Below are positions 1 to 13,129 of a DNA stretch of 64,000 nucleotides, in pieces. Positions within the stretch are counted from its first letter, which is position 1. Each line of letters starts with the position of its first letter. The position numbers were made by a program, and so were the translations under genes. The stretch is from positions 1,674,001-1,738,000 of the forward strand of contig JAPWGK010000004.1 in the NCBI GenBank assembly GCA_029641185.1. Reading direction: 5' to 3'. The notes beneath the pieces are model-generated. The model made no database searches. It had not been told where the DNA came from and was given only the letters and a program-made list of their open reading frames with translations. This stretch comes from Pseudofabraea citricarpa (taxonomy: Eukaryota > Ascomycota > Leotiomycetes > Helotiales > Dermateaceae).

Positions 1-285
1 AAATATATTAAAAGTAAAAATATATAATATAAAAGTAATATATATAAAGTTAAAAAGAAAAAAGAAAAAAAAGAAAGATAAATAATTAATTATAAGTAAG
101 AAAAAGAGAAAAATAAAATTTAGTTATTAATAAGAAAAAAAGAAAAAAATTAAATAGAAAATTCTTAGGTATTTATAATTATAAAAAGACTAGGTAATTA
201 TTTAAGTAATAATTTACTTAGTATAAAGTAATTTACTTAACTTCTAAGATAATTTATAATTACTAAATATTAATTTATATAATTA
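1..285 (+). repeat. Inverted repeat A, left arm
   Basis: The reverse complement of about 790-1070 matches this arm along its whole length, with scattered C/T and G/A differences. Landmarks shared in opposite orientation include ttcttaggtatttataatt here (about 162-180), which corresponds to the block around 892-912, and the word tataaagtaatttacttaac (about 221-240). Arms are about 270-285 bp with roughly 500 bp between them. The arm may continue beyond the left edge of the window. Confidence 0.75.
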
Positions 286-599
286 TTCGCTTTATCTATT
301 AAGAGATAAAATTAATAGTTTACTTAAGCTAAAATTATTCTTTAAAATTCTAGTATATAGCTTACTAATATTATATAATATTTTTCTTATATTTATTTAA
401 TAGATTATTTCCTTATATTAAGTATTTTTTTATTTATATTTCTTATATTTATAAGTTTAATATTTATAAGTATTTATCTTTAGTTTCTTAGTTACTTATA
501 TTTTCTTAGTAATAATTATTTATAATATTATACTTATATAATATTATTTTATATAAGATATAATTTAATTTAATATTTCTTAAAAAAGAAAAAGTTATT

Positions 600-810
600 A
601 ATATTAAGAGAATTATATACTTTTTACTTATATTTCTTAAGTTATAAGTATTCGATTAAGTCTTAGTATTTTATATAAATAATATATTATATATAAGTTA
701 ATATATTTATAGATAAATTAATTAATTAATTAACTAAGTATTAATATATATTTGTAATTATATATATATTATTTATATATATATATAATTATAAGATAAT
801 TATATTAATA
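600..810 (+). repeat. Inverted repeat B, left arm
   Basis: About 205 bp whose reverse complement is found at about 8005-8205 with few differences; for example aagtattcgattaagtctta (about 645-664) matches taagacttaatcgaatactt in the far copy. The copies are about 7.2 kb apart and inverted. They overlap the inner edge of inverted repeat A, so the repeats are nested. Confidence 0.75.
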
Positions 811-1070
811 ATAATTATAAATTACCTTAGAAGTTAAATAAATTATTTTATACTAAGTAAATTATTACTTAAGTAGTTATCTAGCCTTTTTATAATTATA
901 AATACCTAGGAATTTTTACTTAACTTTTTTCTTTCTTTCTTATTAATAACTAAATTTTATTTCTTTTTTCTTTTTACTTATAACTAATTATTTATCTCTT
1001 TTTTTTTTTTTTTCTTTTTTTAACTTTATATATATTACTTTTATATTATATATTTTTATCTTTAGCGTAT
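790..1070 (-). repeat. Inverted repeat A, right arm
   Basis: This is the reverse-complement partner of 1-285. It ends in an interrupted pyrimidine tract (about 990-1025) that mirrors the purine tract at 50-80 of the left arm. The pair could be the terminal inverted repeats of a short non-autonomous element, or two copies of a repeat inserted head to head. Confidence 0.75.
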
Positions 1071-4000
1071 TTTAGGTTATTAACTTAGTCTTATAAAAAG
1101 TATAATATCTAATTATAAAAAGGATTATAATTTTCTTAATATAATTAATTAGGATAATTTTAATAATTTTATCTTAGAAATATAAGATTATACGTTTAAT
1201 ACGTATAATAAAAAAGTAATATAAGTTTATTCCTAGTATTCTTAGCTACTTATTATTTATTATATTATTATTATTTATTATTTAGCTAAATTTAATTATT
1301 TCTTTTAGTAATATTAGCTTTAAGAATAATCGTACGAAGCTATTATCTTTATTACGCCTAAAAGATATAATTTACTTAGTATATATATTAATTAGACTTA
1401 TTCTTAATATATTCTTAGTCTTTTAGTTTAATTTTTAGAAAAAGTAGATTATTTATAAATAAACTAATAATATATTATATATATTCCTAGTAATTATTAT
1501 AAGCTTTACTTTTTATCTTATTATATATACGAACTAAAGATTAATAGTAAAATATATAAAAAATATCTAGTAAGCTAATCTAGTTATTATTATAAGTATT
1601 ATAAGTTTATTTTATAAATAATTCTTTTATATTTTATAATTAATTAACTTTAGATAATAATCTTTTTCTTATTAGGTTTATAAGTTATAATAAATTTATA
1701 TAATATTTCTTATTAAGATCTCTCTAGTAAATATTATTTTAATACTTATAAATATTTTAGTTTTATTTCTCTTATTATTATTAAATAAATAAAAGTTATA
1801 ACTACCTAATAGTAATTATATTAGGAGGCTTATTATATTACTTTTACTTAATTAGTTACTAAAAAAAATAATTCTTCTTATAACTTAGTTTATATATATT
1901 CTAATATTAGGAATACTATTAATTTTATAAATACTTAGACTAATTTAAAGAATAATAATAATATTAATTATTAATCTAATAGTTCTAGTAATAATAATAA
2001 TAATAATAATAATAATCCTAGTTATACTTTAGGTAGCTCTTATAATAATAATAAAAGAGGTAATAAGAATAATAATAATTAAAATAATATTATTATTATT
2101 AAGCCTTAGTTTTTTCCTTTTATTTAGCTTTTTATTTTTATATAAAAAATAATATTTATTTGCTTTTTCTAATTTTAAATAACTAAATATTTAAATAAAT
2201 AACTAAAAAATAAACGAAAATAAATTCTAAAAATAAAATTAATATAATAATATATAAAAATTTTTATCTTTTAGTTATTTTTCTTTTCTTTTAACTTATT
2301 TATTAATTCGTACGAAAATCTTATTATTATTAAGAAACTTTTTAAGAGTATTATTAGCTTTCTTTTTTATTATAATATTAGCTAAATTATTAAGTTTATT
2401 TATCTAATAAACTTTTATAAGCTTTTTTCTCTTATATAATTAATATAATATTATAATATTAATTATTAAGCGTTTTTTCTTAGTAGTTCTAAGCTTTATA
2501 AGATATTCGTATAATAAGTATAAATTAGTATATATAATTATAAGTTTTAGTAAAAGGTTTAATTATAATATTATTTTATTAATTATATTACTAATAATAA
2601 TAATAATAATATTAACTTTTATTATTATATTATAGATTTTTAATATAAGTACGCTTCTTATAATTCTTTTACTTTTTATATTATTTTAGTAAATTATATT
2701 TCTTTTAAGAATAAACTTATTTAGTTTATATATAAATAAAAGAGTTATTAAATCTTATTTTATTATTATTTGAGATTCGGTTACTAGTAAAATAATAAAC
2801 TTAAGTTAAAAACTTAGGTTTTTATTATTTATAAATAATTTATCTACGAATATAAATAACTTTATATAAGATAAGTTAAGAGAGATATAATAGATTCCTT
2901 AATCTAAGTTACTTATCTATTATTTTAAATAAGCGTTTAATTTTATAATTTTTATAAGAATTAGCTTCTAATATTAAGTAATAATAAAAAGATTAAAAAT
3001 AATTTTAGGTTAATAAATACTTATTATATATATATCTTAGGTATATTATTATTAGTAATCCTTTTAATTAAAAGATAAATCTAGATTAATAAGTTATATC
3101 TTCTTATCTTATTTCTTTTAAAATAATAATAAGAAATTATTATAATTTTATTAGAAGATATACTTATTAAATATTAGAGATATTTTATATATAAGTATTT
3201 CTAATAATTTTACTAAGAAGTTAACTTTTTTTAGCTTTTTTTCCTCTTAGTTAATAAATATATTATTACCTAAGATTAATATATTATTAGTTTATATACT
3301 TATAATTCTAAAAGCTTTAGAGTTAAAAATAAATAAATATAAATCGTATATAAATATTTATATCTATAATTAATTAATATAATACTTATAATATATTATT
3401 TACTAATATATATTTATCTCTAGAATATTATATAATAGCTTTCTTATTATTATAATTATATCTTTTAGGTATTAATATTAGATCTTTTTTAGTAGATATA
3501 TAAAAATCTAATAAGCTAAATTTATAATAAACTAAATATATACTTAGGTAATATTATAATAATAAAAGGTATATTTATACGAATTAAGTAAGATAATAAA
3601 AGTAATAAGTAAGTATTAGCTTATTTTTTAGATTATTAATAATTAAGTTAATACGAATTATTTTCTTATATTATTATAAGCTTAAATAATATAATAGGTT
3701 TTTTTATACGAAGTTATTATTTTCTTTCCTTTTATTTTATATATTAACTAGGAGTTAAAAATTCTTTCTTTATATTATTATAAATTAAATCTAATAAATT
3801 TAAAAATATTATTTATAATTAATCCTTCGATTTTCTTTCTAGTAAATTCCTTAAATAATTACCTAGGTATTATAATAATATTTACCTCCTAAAATTATCT
3901 TAAAAGCTTAAGATTATTAATCTTTTTATAAGTTAGATATATTAATAATATTATTTATTTTATATTACTTATATTTTATATAAGCTAGAATAACTTATTA

Positions 4001-6344
4001 GAAAGATATTATATATAAGAAAATAAAAATTAGATTATAAAATTCTTATTAGATTTCTTATTATTATAAGAAATTCTTTTATTAAGAGAATAAATTAATT
4101 TTTATAATAATATAATTATTAATATAAATCTTAGTTATATAAGTATTATATAAATTTACTTAATTTAGATAATATCTTCTAATACTTATAACTTTATCCT
4201 TTAACTATTTTCTACTCTTAATATAAACCTTATATTCTTATAATTAACTTCTTAGGGTTAGTCGTCTTATAGCTTTAAGTTAAAAGGTTTTATAATAATT
4301 AAATAAAAATTTATTAGGTTATAAGATATATTAATAATATAAGTCTTACTTATAATATTAATTAACTTATATAATTCTTTTTATCTTTACTTTTCTTTTT
4401 ATACTAGAATATCTAATTATAATAATAATAATATTATTAAGTTTATACGAGAGTTATTTTATATAACTAATATTTCTTTAATTAATTATTAGATATAAAA
4501 ATATCTAACTTCTTATATTATTAAATTTATTATCTTTTTATATTTTATTATAAATATAACTAGGGTATTATCCTAGCTTATCTTTAGGTAAATACTAAAA
4601 ATAAATAATATAAGTATTAGTTTATTAGGTCCTATAAAATTATTAATAGCTTTTATAATTATCTAAAGAATAATATTCTTATTAATATATTTATCCTTTA
4701 ATTTTATATAAAATATTTCGTATATATATTATAAAGATATATAATATCTTTTTATTTTCTTAATATTATTATAAGCTTTTATAAAAACTTTCTTAGTCTT
4801 AGTTATTATTATTAATATATTTTATTAAAACTTAGATATTATAAAGTTTATACTAATATTATATATAAAGAAATCTAATAAATCGAGATATATATTAATT
4901 TATAATATATAAAATATATTTTATATAATTTCTACTTTTATATCCTTTAGAAACTTTATTATATTAAATAATATTATTTTATTAATTATATATATTATTA
5001 GTTTTTTATCTAAATATATAATATTAATTATTATTAAATAATTAAAATTTATATTTTCCTTAATAATAAATTTAAATCGTTCTAATAATTTAGAATAAAT
5101 TTAATAATACTTATAAAACTTTATAAGGTTCTTAAGTATTAGAATCTTAAAATCTTAATTTATTTTCTTAAGAATCTTTATTAATCTTTATATAAAAGGA
5201 TATCTAAATCTATAATATACTTAATAAAGCTTAGACTTTATTAAATAATATAATATAATTACCTTTAGTTAATCTAGTAATATAAATAAATATTCTTATT
5301 TTCGTATTAAAGATATAATTTTCTTACCTTAGATAAGAATATTTTATAAGTTATTAATTTATACGAATATCTTATTTATATCTTATATATAAAGTAAAAA
5401 TAATATTAAGGCTAATATAATATAAAATATAATATTTCTAATTAATATCTTAAGATTAATAATTCTTTTTATTATTAAAAGTTTCTTCCTAAAGTATATA
5501 ATATTATTTTTATTATTTATATATAATTATAAGTTTAGATATTATTATTATAATATTCGAAACTAAGGTTTTTTTACTATTAAGATCTTTAATACTCTTA
5601 TATTTAGTATAATATCTTAGAATATCTCTAATAAATATTTACTCTTATTAATATACTTATCTATTTTATATATAGCTAGCTTTCTTATTAACTTTATTTA
5701 AGAATCTAGAATATTATATTTTATAAGAAGATAATTTATTTTTTAGTTATCTAAGGTTATCTTAATAAATTATATATTATTTTTAATAAAATCAATTAAG
5801 AAATATTCGTACGAAGATTTTTCTTCTTTTATCTTAGTTTAATATACTTAGATACTACTAGAATATTTATTTTTATTTATTATTCTTATAATCTAAATAA
5901 ATATTTTACTTATTATTCTTAAGCTACTAGTAGAAATAATAAATATATTAAATTATTATACCTTCTTATTAGAAGAAGGTTTAATATTAGGATAATCCTT
6001 ATATAAAATAAGTAATCTTTTAAAATTAATTAGAAACTAGTTAAATTTATTATCTTAAATATATTAGTTTTAAGATTTATAATATATATATATCTTAGTT
6101 TATTTTTCGTTTATATAATTACTTAACTAATATCTTAGCTTTTAATATATATAATATTTCTAGTTATTATTAAATTTTCTTTTATTTTTTTAATCCTCTT
6201 AGAAACTTCTTTTTTTCTTAAATTAATTAGAATTTAATAGTTTATTATATTTCGTACGACCTTAGTAATATTAGTTCTAGTTATTATATTTTCGATTAAT
6301 CTAATATTAATCGTATTAGTAGTTAAAATAACTTATATATTATA

Positions 6345-6348
6345 TATA

Positions 6349-6398
<50 letters not shown>
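6345..6398. repeat. (TTA)n microsatellite
   Basis: An almost uninterrupted run of about 17 copies of the trinucleotide att/tta inside the RIP block. A shorter (AAT)n run lies near 1990-2015. Both probably expanded from AT-only sequence after RIP. Confidence 0.9.
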
Positions 6399-6401
<3 letters not shown>

Positions 6402-8004
6402 ATATTTCTTAGATATATAATAATAATTAGTTATATTATATAATAATAATAATAATAAATCTTAATTCTAAGTAAAACCCTTTAAATATTAAAGCTAATT
6501 TATAAAATATAAAATTATATTCTAAGATATTATAATATATATTTAGTACTTAATCTTATAAGTTATACTTGTTTTAGTATTAAACTAAAAGTTTTTATTA
6601 TATTATATAAAGTATATTAAATAAAATCTTAAGATATTTAAGTCTTAATTTATCTAGGTATTATTAGATAATTCCTTAGAATATAATCTTATATTATTCT
6701 AAGAGATATAATTACTTATTCTTTTTAGTTTTAAAGTAATTTTTTATTATTTATATTATTATATAAAGATTATAATTCTAGCTAAATATCTTATTATAAT
6801 AGAATTCGAACGCTTTATCTTAAAATATTATAAAGAATATTAAATAATAGCTATAATCTAGTATTTCTACTTTATTATAATAATTAAAAAATACTTATAT
6901 TTTTATATTAAGAATATTATATAATTTACTTATATATTTTCTTTTATTTAATATATTATAAATTTTTATTAGCTTAGTAATTAACTTATTAACTAATAAT
7001 ATTCTAGGTTTTTAAACGTATTATTATTATTATAAAAGACTTTATATAAGATTATCTTAAGGGTACGAAGTTATAAGAGATTATCTTTTAGGCTAAAAAC
7101 TTAGATTTAAGATATTAGTAAACCTTAGGTAAATATTAGGCTAAGATATATAAGAGTTAAAATATTAGTCTAGATTATATTTTTCTTATTATATTATATA
7201 AGCTTAGTTTACTCCTAGAAAAATATATATATCCTTAATTAATAACTAAATATATTATTCTAGTATTATTATTAAGCTTATTATAAAGATATTATATAAA
7301 ATACTTAGTAAGAGTAATTAATATATTAGATCTTTTAGCTTATATATTAAATTAAACTTTCTTTTATACGCTTTTATTTACTTTTTAATTTTATTTTTAG
7401 TTTATATATAAGGTTTCTTCTTATTTAAAAGATTTACTATAAGTTAAATATAAGATATAAATCCTAATTTAAGTTTAGTAAATACTTCGTATATATATAA
7501 ATATATACGGATTTTAGATATAATTACTTTTAATATTATATTAAATATTACTAATATTTATTCTTAAAATATATTCTTAAAATTATCTTATAATTTATTA
7601 TCTTTTATCTTTTATTTCTTTTATATATTAATATTTATTATAATATACGTATTAATAAGTATATTAATATATTTATTTATATTAGTTATATTAATTTTAT
7701 TATCTTATTATTTAGGGTTAATAAAATATTTTCTTTTTATTATAAAACTTATTATTACTTATAAGTTTTATAAAAGATCTTTTCTAGTTAAAGTCGTATT
7801 ATTTTATCTAGAGATAATATCTTTTATTTTATATTAGTTAAACTTATAAAGTATTCTTTTTAGATTAAATAAATAAGCTAAGATTTACTTTTAATAATCT
7901 TATTAAGAATTTTTATATATTAAGTCCTAAAAAACCTTATTAATCTATAATCTTATTTTATACGTAGGGTTATTATATAATAGTTAAGTTAAATTACTAA
8001 TTAG

Positions 8005-8205
8005 TATTAGTATAATTATCTTATAATTATATATATATATAAATAATATATATATAATTATAAATATATATTAATACTTAGTTAATTAATTAGTTAATTT
8101 ATCTACGAATATATTAACCTATATATAATATATTATTTATATAAAGTACTAAGACTTAATCGAATACTTATAACTTAAGAGATATAAGTAAAAAGTATAT
8201 AATCC
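8005..8205 (-). repeat. Inverted repeat B, right arm
   Basis: This is the partner of 600-810. Together the arms enclose about 7.2 kb of RIP-destroyed sequence. The spacing would suit a DNA transposon with long terminal inverted repeats, but two solo LTRs in opposite orientation would look the same after this much decay. Confidence 0.7.
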
Positions 8206-8560
8206 TTCTAATAAAAAAAGATTAATAAAAGATTATATAATAAAGTAAAAGAAAAAGAATTTCTTTAATTTACTTTAAAAAGAAAATTTAATTTAATAAT
8301 AAAATCTTAATAAAAATAAATTTTATAATAATAAATTAGACTTTTTTAGAAAATAAGCTATTAGAATTACTTTTATAATTAAAATTTAAAAAAGAAAACT
8401 TACTTAGATTATTTTATAATAAAATCTATAGGTTATTTATAAAAGATAATTAATTAACTAATATATAAGAGGAGATATAAGAAAAAATAATAAGATAAAA
8501 GAAAAATAAAAAAGAAGAAAAATAAAAGAATATTAAGAGATAATAAAAATTTATACTTAT
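8205..8560 (+). repeat. LTR-like direct repeat, copy 1
   Basis: This segment is repeated in the same orientation at about 9553-9900. Shared runs include aaaagattaata at the start, aataataaattag followed by cttttttag in the middle, and aaacttacttag further on. Differences are mainly C/T and G/A as expected from RIP. A direct pair separated by about 1 kb could be the LTRs of a short non-autonomous retroelement (TRIM/LARD type) or a tandem duplication. Confidence 0.65.
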
Positions 8561-9552
8561 TATTTATAAGATTATTCTTATTAAAAGAAAGAGAAAGTAG
8601 GTTAATACGTATAAATATAATTAGTAAAATAAAAAAGAGATTTATTAAGACGTATAAATATTTTTATTAAAAAAAAGAAAAAATTAACTAATATATATAA
8701 ATATTTATATTTAGGTAGCGATTTAAGTAATACGCTAGTTAAGTTACCTAAGATATATATATTAGCTAAATCTAATAATTATTCTTAGTAAATATAAATT
8801 CTAGAAATAATACTTATAAGAATATAAATTTTTAATAAAAGAAAATTAATTTTAGAATATATTTATAAAAGGTTTTTTTCTATTATTTCTAATAATCTTA
8901 AGATAATATATTATTATAAATTATTCTTTTATTTAGCTTTTTATAAGCTTTTTAAATTTAAAGAGTTTTAATTCTTAATAGAAATAAATTAAAAATATTA
9001 TTATATACTTAAATTCTAGTATAAACTTATATTTTATAATTATTAGTAATAATCTTTTTTACTTAGATTAATTTCTTTTCTAGTTATTTATATAAATAAA
9101 AAATATCTAGAGATATAATAATATTCTTTTAATATTAAATTTTACTAGAATTATACTCTAATATAATACTTTTATAAGATTTACGTATTTATTATTCCCT
9201 AAAAGATTTTTAACTTAATTATTAAGGATTTTTAATAATACTAAGAATTCTTTTTTATTATTTTTATTTATTTTATTTTCTTTAACTTTAACCTAGAATT
9301 TATTAATAAATAATAGAATTAGCTTAATATCTAAGCTAATTCTTAGATCTAAGCTAGTATTTCCTCTAAAAATTTAAAGTAACTAAATTTCTAATATTAT
9401 AAGACCTAAAATTATTAGAAAAACTATAAAAAAAACGAGTTATTAACTTATAATTATAATATTATAATTAAAGGTATATTTTACCCTTTTACTAGCTTTC
9501 TTAATATTCCTATAAATATTATAATTAATAATATATTCTTAGTTTAATATCT

Positions 9553-9900
9553 ATAAAAGATTAATAGAATATTAAGTAATAAAATAAAAAAAAATAAGAA
9601 TCTTTAACTTACTTTAAAAAAGAAAGTTATTTTAATAATAAAGTCTTAATAAAATTAGGTTTTATAATAATAAATTAGGCTTTTTTAGAGAATAAGTTAT
9701 TAGGATAATCTTAAAAGTTAAAATTAATTAAAAGAAACTTACTTAGTAAATTTTAGATTAAGATAATATAATAATTTATAAAAGATAATAACTTTTATAA
9801 AAGATACTAAGTTAAATAAAAAATAAAAGAAAGAGAAAATAAAAAAAACAAAAAATATAATAAAATATCTAGAGAAAATATAATAAAATTATTTACTTAT
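9553..9900 (+). repeat. LTR-like direct repeat, copy 2
   Basis: Second copy of the 8205-8560 repeat. It keeps a few more G and C than copy 1 (for example aggcttttttagag against agacttttttagaa), so the two copies were mutated to different extents. Similarity fades after about 9900. Confidence 0.65.
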
Positions 9901-10760
9901 TTTTATTATTATTATTAAAGGAAACGTTTATCTTAGAATTAAGATTTATATAAAAAAAAGGGTTAACGTTTTTTTATTAAGTAATAAATAATCTTTACTT
10001 TTTCTATTAATTACTTTTAATCTTAGGATATATTATTTCTAAAAAAGAATTATTAATTCTTCTTATATTCCTTTGTTTTTAGAATATTAAATTCTTTTAG
10101 TTTATATCCTAGCTCCTAATAATATTAAATAATTAAATAAATTAAAATTAATTAAATTTAATTAGTTATATTTAAATATCTTTTTTATTTATATTACCTA
10201 ATAGTTAGATATTCTCTTATTATATATTACCTAATATTAAATTTTAAGGTTATATAATTTAAATTAATCGTCTAAATATTTTAGTCTAATAAAATATTAT
10301 ATATTATATTAAGTAAAAAGCTCCTAATAAATAAGCGTTTATTATAGTTATAAGCTAGGCTAATCTAATAATATAATAATAAAATACCCTACTAATTCTA
10401 ATTTCTAATAATTAAAACTATAAAAAAATAAATATTTCTTAATATTTAGTTTTTATAAAAGTTTACTTATAATAAGTAATTAAAGATTTCTATAAGATAA
10501 CTAGAATATTAGATATCTACTAAGACGAAAATAAAATTAGCTTTATTAGTATTATAGATATTAGGAGAGAGGTTATAAAAGATTAAAGGGAATATAATAG
10601 CTAGGAGGAAACTATAATCCTAGTATTCTAGAGTATAATAGTTATAATAAAATATAAGTAAATTATAGCCCTTATATAATTTTAATAAAACCTAAAGATA
10701 ATTATATAATTAGGTCGTAGGAGGGTATAAAATAAAAATAATCGATAATTTCTTTTTTTT

Positions 10761-11459
10761 TTTTAGGTATATTCTAAGAGGTTAGTTTAGCTGGAGGCTA
10801 ACCTCTATTCTTTTTTCAAGTTCAGTACCGTTAACAATTTTAGCCGAGCAGCGAAAATACGTCCTGTAGATAAAGAATCTACACTTTGCTTACTATAACT
10901 CATTTTTCTCTCTTAAAGTACTTGGGATTATCGATGATATAGCCCTGGTAAACTATATAAGCAAACGCGGATTTCGGCACACTCGAGATTCACACTTGAA
11001 AAGGAACTAATAGTATTTCACTTGAACTTTATATCCGATTCGATTCTGAGTAAGCTCCTAGAAACAAGGTTCAAGTCGATAACAAAATACACAGACCATG
11101 ATATGCACCGTATAATTTTATCGTTTTTACATAGCTGTTATGCGGCTGAAGCTACTTAATCTACGAAATAAATGTGAATTTTGGCATATTTGTTTCACTT
11201 GACACCTTTAATAACACATTGACAGTCCAAAGAAGTTTAGATTGTAGAAAGGTAAAAGTAGATACACAAATTGCTGACAAGTTATGAGAATCTAACTCCA
11301 GTCTTCAGTCCAGGATCAAGTACAAGTCCAACGATTTCCACCCCCAGGTATCCTTTGTTGCGAGAGTAATTACAAGTCCAACCCCCAAATGCTCCGAACT
11401 TTAGATTGTATACACCTTAACTTGACATTGTAGTGATACACCCATTCACCAGAAGTTGT
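10761..11459. other. Transition out of the AT block; no gene seen
   Basis: Base composition changes abruptly at about 10,745-10,775, just after a poly-T tract, from RIP-type DNA to ordinary fungal intergenic sequence with normal CpA and TpG. I see no coding frame, tRNA or repeat. The last ~150 bp are probably the 3' untranslated region of the minus-strand gene that ends at 11460. Confidence 0.6.
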
Positions 11460-12104
11460 TTACAAGAGAGCCAAAGCACCAAGAGCCATGAATCCAAAGG
11501 CAGGTCCGTTCAAGCTTGCAGCACCGGTGAACACAACGGGAGTAGAAGTGGTAGCGGTAGCGTGGGTTGTTCCGACGCTCGTAGCAGTACCAAGGCAAGA
11601 TGCTTTGGCAGCGCTGCAAGTAGAAAAGTTAGGGCTTTGCCCCTTGTTCACAGCATCCTGAATGCAAGCGTTGTAAACCTGGTCGCATGCCGAGTAGGTC
11701 GTAGAAGCAGTAGTAGAAGCAGTGGTAGAAGCAGTGGTGGTAGGTACTGCTGGTACATCAGGAGCATGCGTAGTAGAAGCGGCTGGTACATGTGTGGAAG
11801 TGATGGTGCATGGACAATCGGTGACAGTGAGAGTTGTAGCGCTGCTGATAGTGTAGGTCTTGTCGTTGAATGTAAGAGTTGTTGCAGCTGGACAGAAGGT
11901 TGTGAATGAGGTTACAACAGCGGTAACGACAGTGGCTTGAGCGGCGGAAATCGAGGTTGGCACGATGGCAGCTGTTGCAGTGCAATCTCCACGAGCGATG
12001 GCTGCAGCATTGCAAAACAGGAAGCTTGATGTTGCGGGGACGGTTGTGTTCTGACCAAGTACAGTGGAAGCGGCCAAGACCGAGAAGAAGATAGAGTAAT
12101 GCAT
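11460..12104 (-). CDS. GPI-anchored cell-wall protein (predicted)
   Basis: Single-exon gene of 214 aa. The start is the ATG at 12104; the longer frame to 12125 begins with TTG. The product has an N-terminal signal peptide ([17 protein letters not shown]), a Cys-bearing domain, a Thr/Ser/Ala-rich stalk with repeated STTAS units, and a C-terminal hydrophobic tail after a small-residue site (GAASLNG), the pattern of a GPI anchor. The motif KTYTI followed by TDCPCTIT recurs in fungal wall proteins of the CCG-6-like group. A second Cys cluster ([10 protein letters not shown] ... SCLG) lies after the stalk. It is inferred to be a structural or surface glycoprotein; no enzymatic domain is visible. 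A TATAAG word on the minus strand at 12211-12216 is about 110 bp upstream. Confidence 0.8.
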   Translation of the reverse strand: MHYSIFFSVLAASTVLGQNTTVPATSSFLFCNAAAIARGDCTATAAIVPTSISAAQATVVTAVVTSFTTFCPAATTLTFNDKTYTISSATTLTVTDCPCTITSTHVPAASTTHAPDVPAVPTTTASTTASTTASTTYSACDQVYNACIQDAVNKGQSPNFSTCSAAKASCLGTATSVGTTHATATTSTPVVFTGAASLNGPAFGFMALGALALL

Positions 12105-13129
12105 ACTGGAGCTGAATGAATTCAAAGGGGATAAACGAGTGTGATGGTGAAGTAAATAGCTGATGATGATTGCTTGATGAGAAACGCTTGAAGTGCAGAT
12201 GAGAAAGATACTTATAATTCTTGACTTCTCTTCTTTGTACCCTGTTTACATAATGGCCTGACCGAAGTTCTTCAGCTATGCAAGGGGCAAGGAAAACAAT
12301 GGATGGTCAGCTGCAAGCATGCTACAATGCAATTTGATAAATACGATGTGGTAGCACTAGATGCTCGTGTCGGCTACTTGAAGAATGAGCTTTGAAAGCT
12401 AAATCATCAGCCAAGAATATGTTGTATGTAGGCAAGGGAGATATTCAAGCTTTTAGCCACAGATGATGTACGCGAAAGACTGCTGCCTTATGAGAATTAG
12501 TATCCATCTTATCGGTTGTATATGTAGATAGAACAAATAGTCTAACTGTTTTCGCCATTTTATTTAACATGACAGAATTTTGATGAACTGCTTTTCGAGC
12601 CATGTTATATTGCCGAAGATTTTATATCATGGGAGAAGATGACAATCGTCTGGGGATTTGAAAGTGTTCAGACGGCCCTGTGAAAAGAAAATTATTATTA
12701 CTGTTTGTGTTATTCGTATTTCTCTCACGAAAACCTCACGAAGCACATTCCGCCTGTCTGGGTCCGATGATTTCCCGATTGATGATACGGTGCTGGCAAG
12801 GAGTTCACATATTTGGTAGGCTTCTAAAGTTTAATGTTTAATATCGCTTGACAGTCCAGAGAACTAGAATGAGCTGGTATGATGTCACGTAATAACTGGA
12901 AGCTGTGTTAAATGTATCAAAGCTGAAAGTAAAAGGTCATCTTGAATTGAATGGAGCGGCGAGAGCGGATCCTTACGCAAACCTCGCTTATTAATTAGCG
13001 ACCCGCATTAAGTATATGTAAAAGCCAAAACCAAAAAGAAAATCAAAAGATGTATTATGGTACTATCTCACTGTTATTCGAGTATGTGTGTTGTGTGTGT
13101 GTGCATGTGTGAAAATGCAAAAAGAGAAT
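12105..13129. other. Intergenic, no gene seen
   Basis: Contains the upstream region of the wall-protein gene. I see no convincing coding frame. There is a short GT-rich tract at about 13080-13110 just before the tRNA. Confidence 0.5.

Larger units (their letters stand above)
1..10760. repeat. RIP-mutated, AT-rich repeat block
   Basis: About 10.7 kb is almost pure A/T with scattered AG, CT, GC and CG steps. CpA and TpG are nearly absent: I found only a handful, for example near 5791 (tcaa), 2161 (tgct), 6570 (ttgt) and 9849 (acaa), while CpG persists (cgtacgaa-type words). That is the footprint of RIP, which converts CpA to TpA on both strands of duplicated DNA. No open reading frame survives. 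It contains two inverted-repeat pairs, one direct pair (listed separately), and (AAT/TTA)n microsatellites. It is presumably a nest of dead transposons and probably heterochromatic; I could not assign the original element class. It may be an isochore, a subtelomere or pericentromeric DNA. Confidence 0.9.

Noticed and set aside
1..10760. Attempt to name the dead element as copia or gypsy
   Set aside because: No reverse transcriptase, integrase or zinc-knuckle motif could be read with confidence after RIP, so the class is left open.
11433..11909. 158-codon plus-strand frame
   Set aside because: Antisense to the GPI-anchored protein gene; Ser/Arg/Gly-rich composition is the mirror of the Thr/Ala repeats on the real strand.
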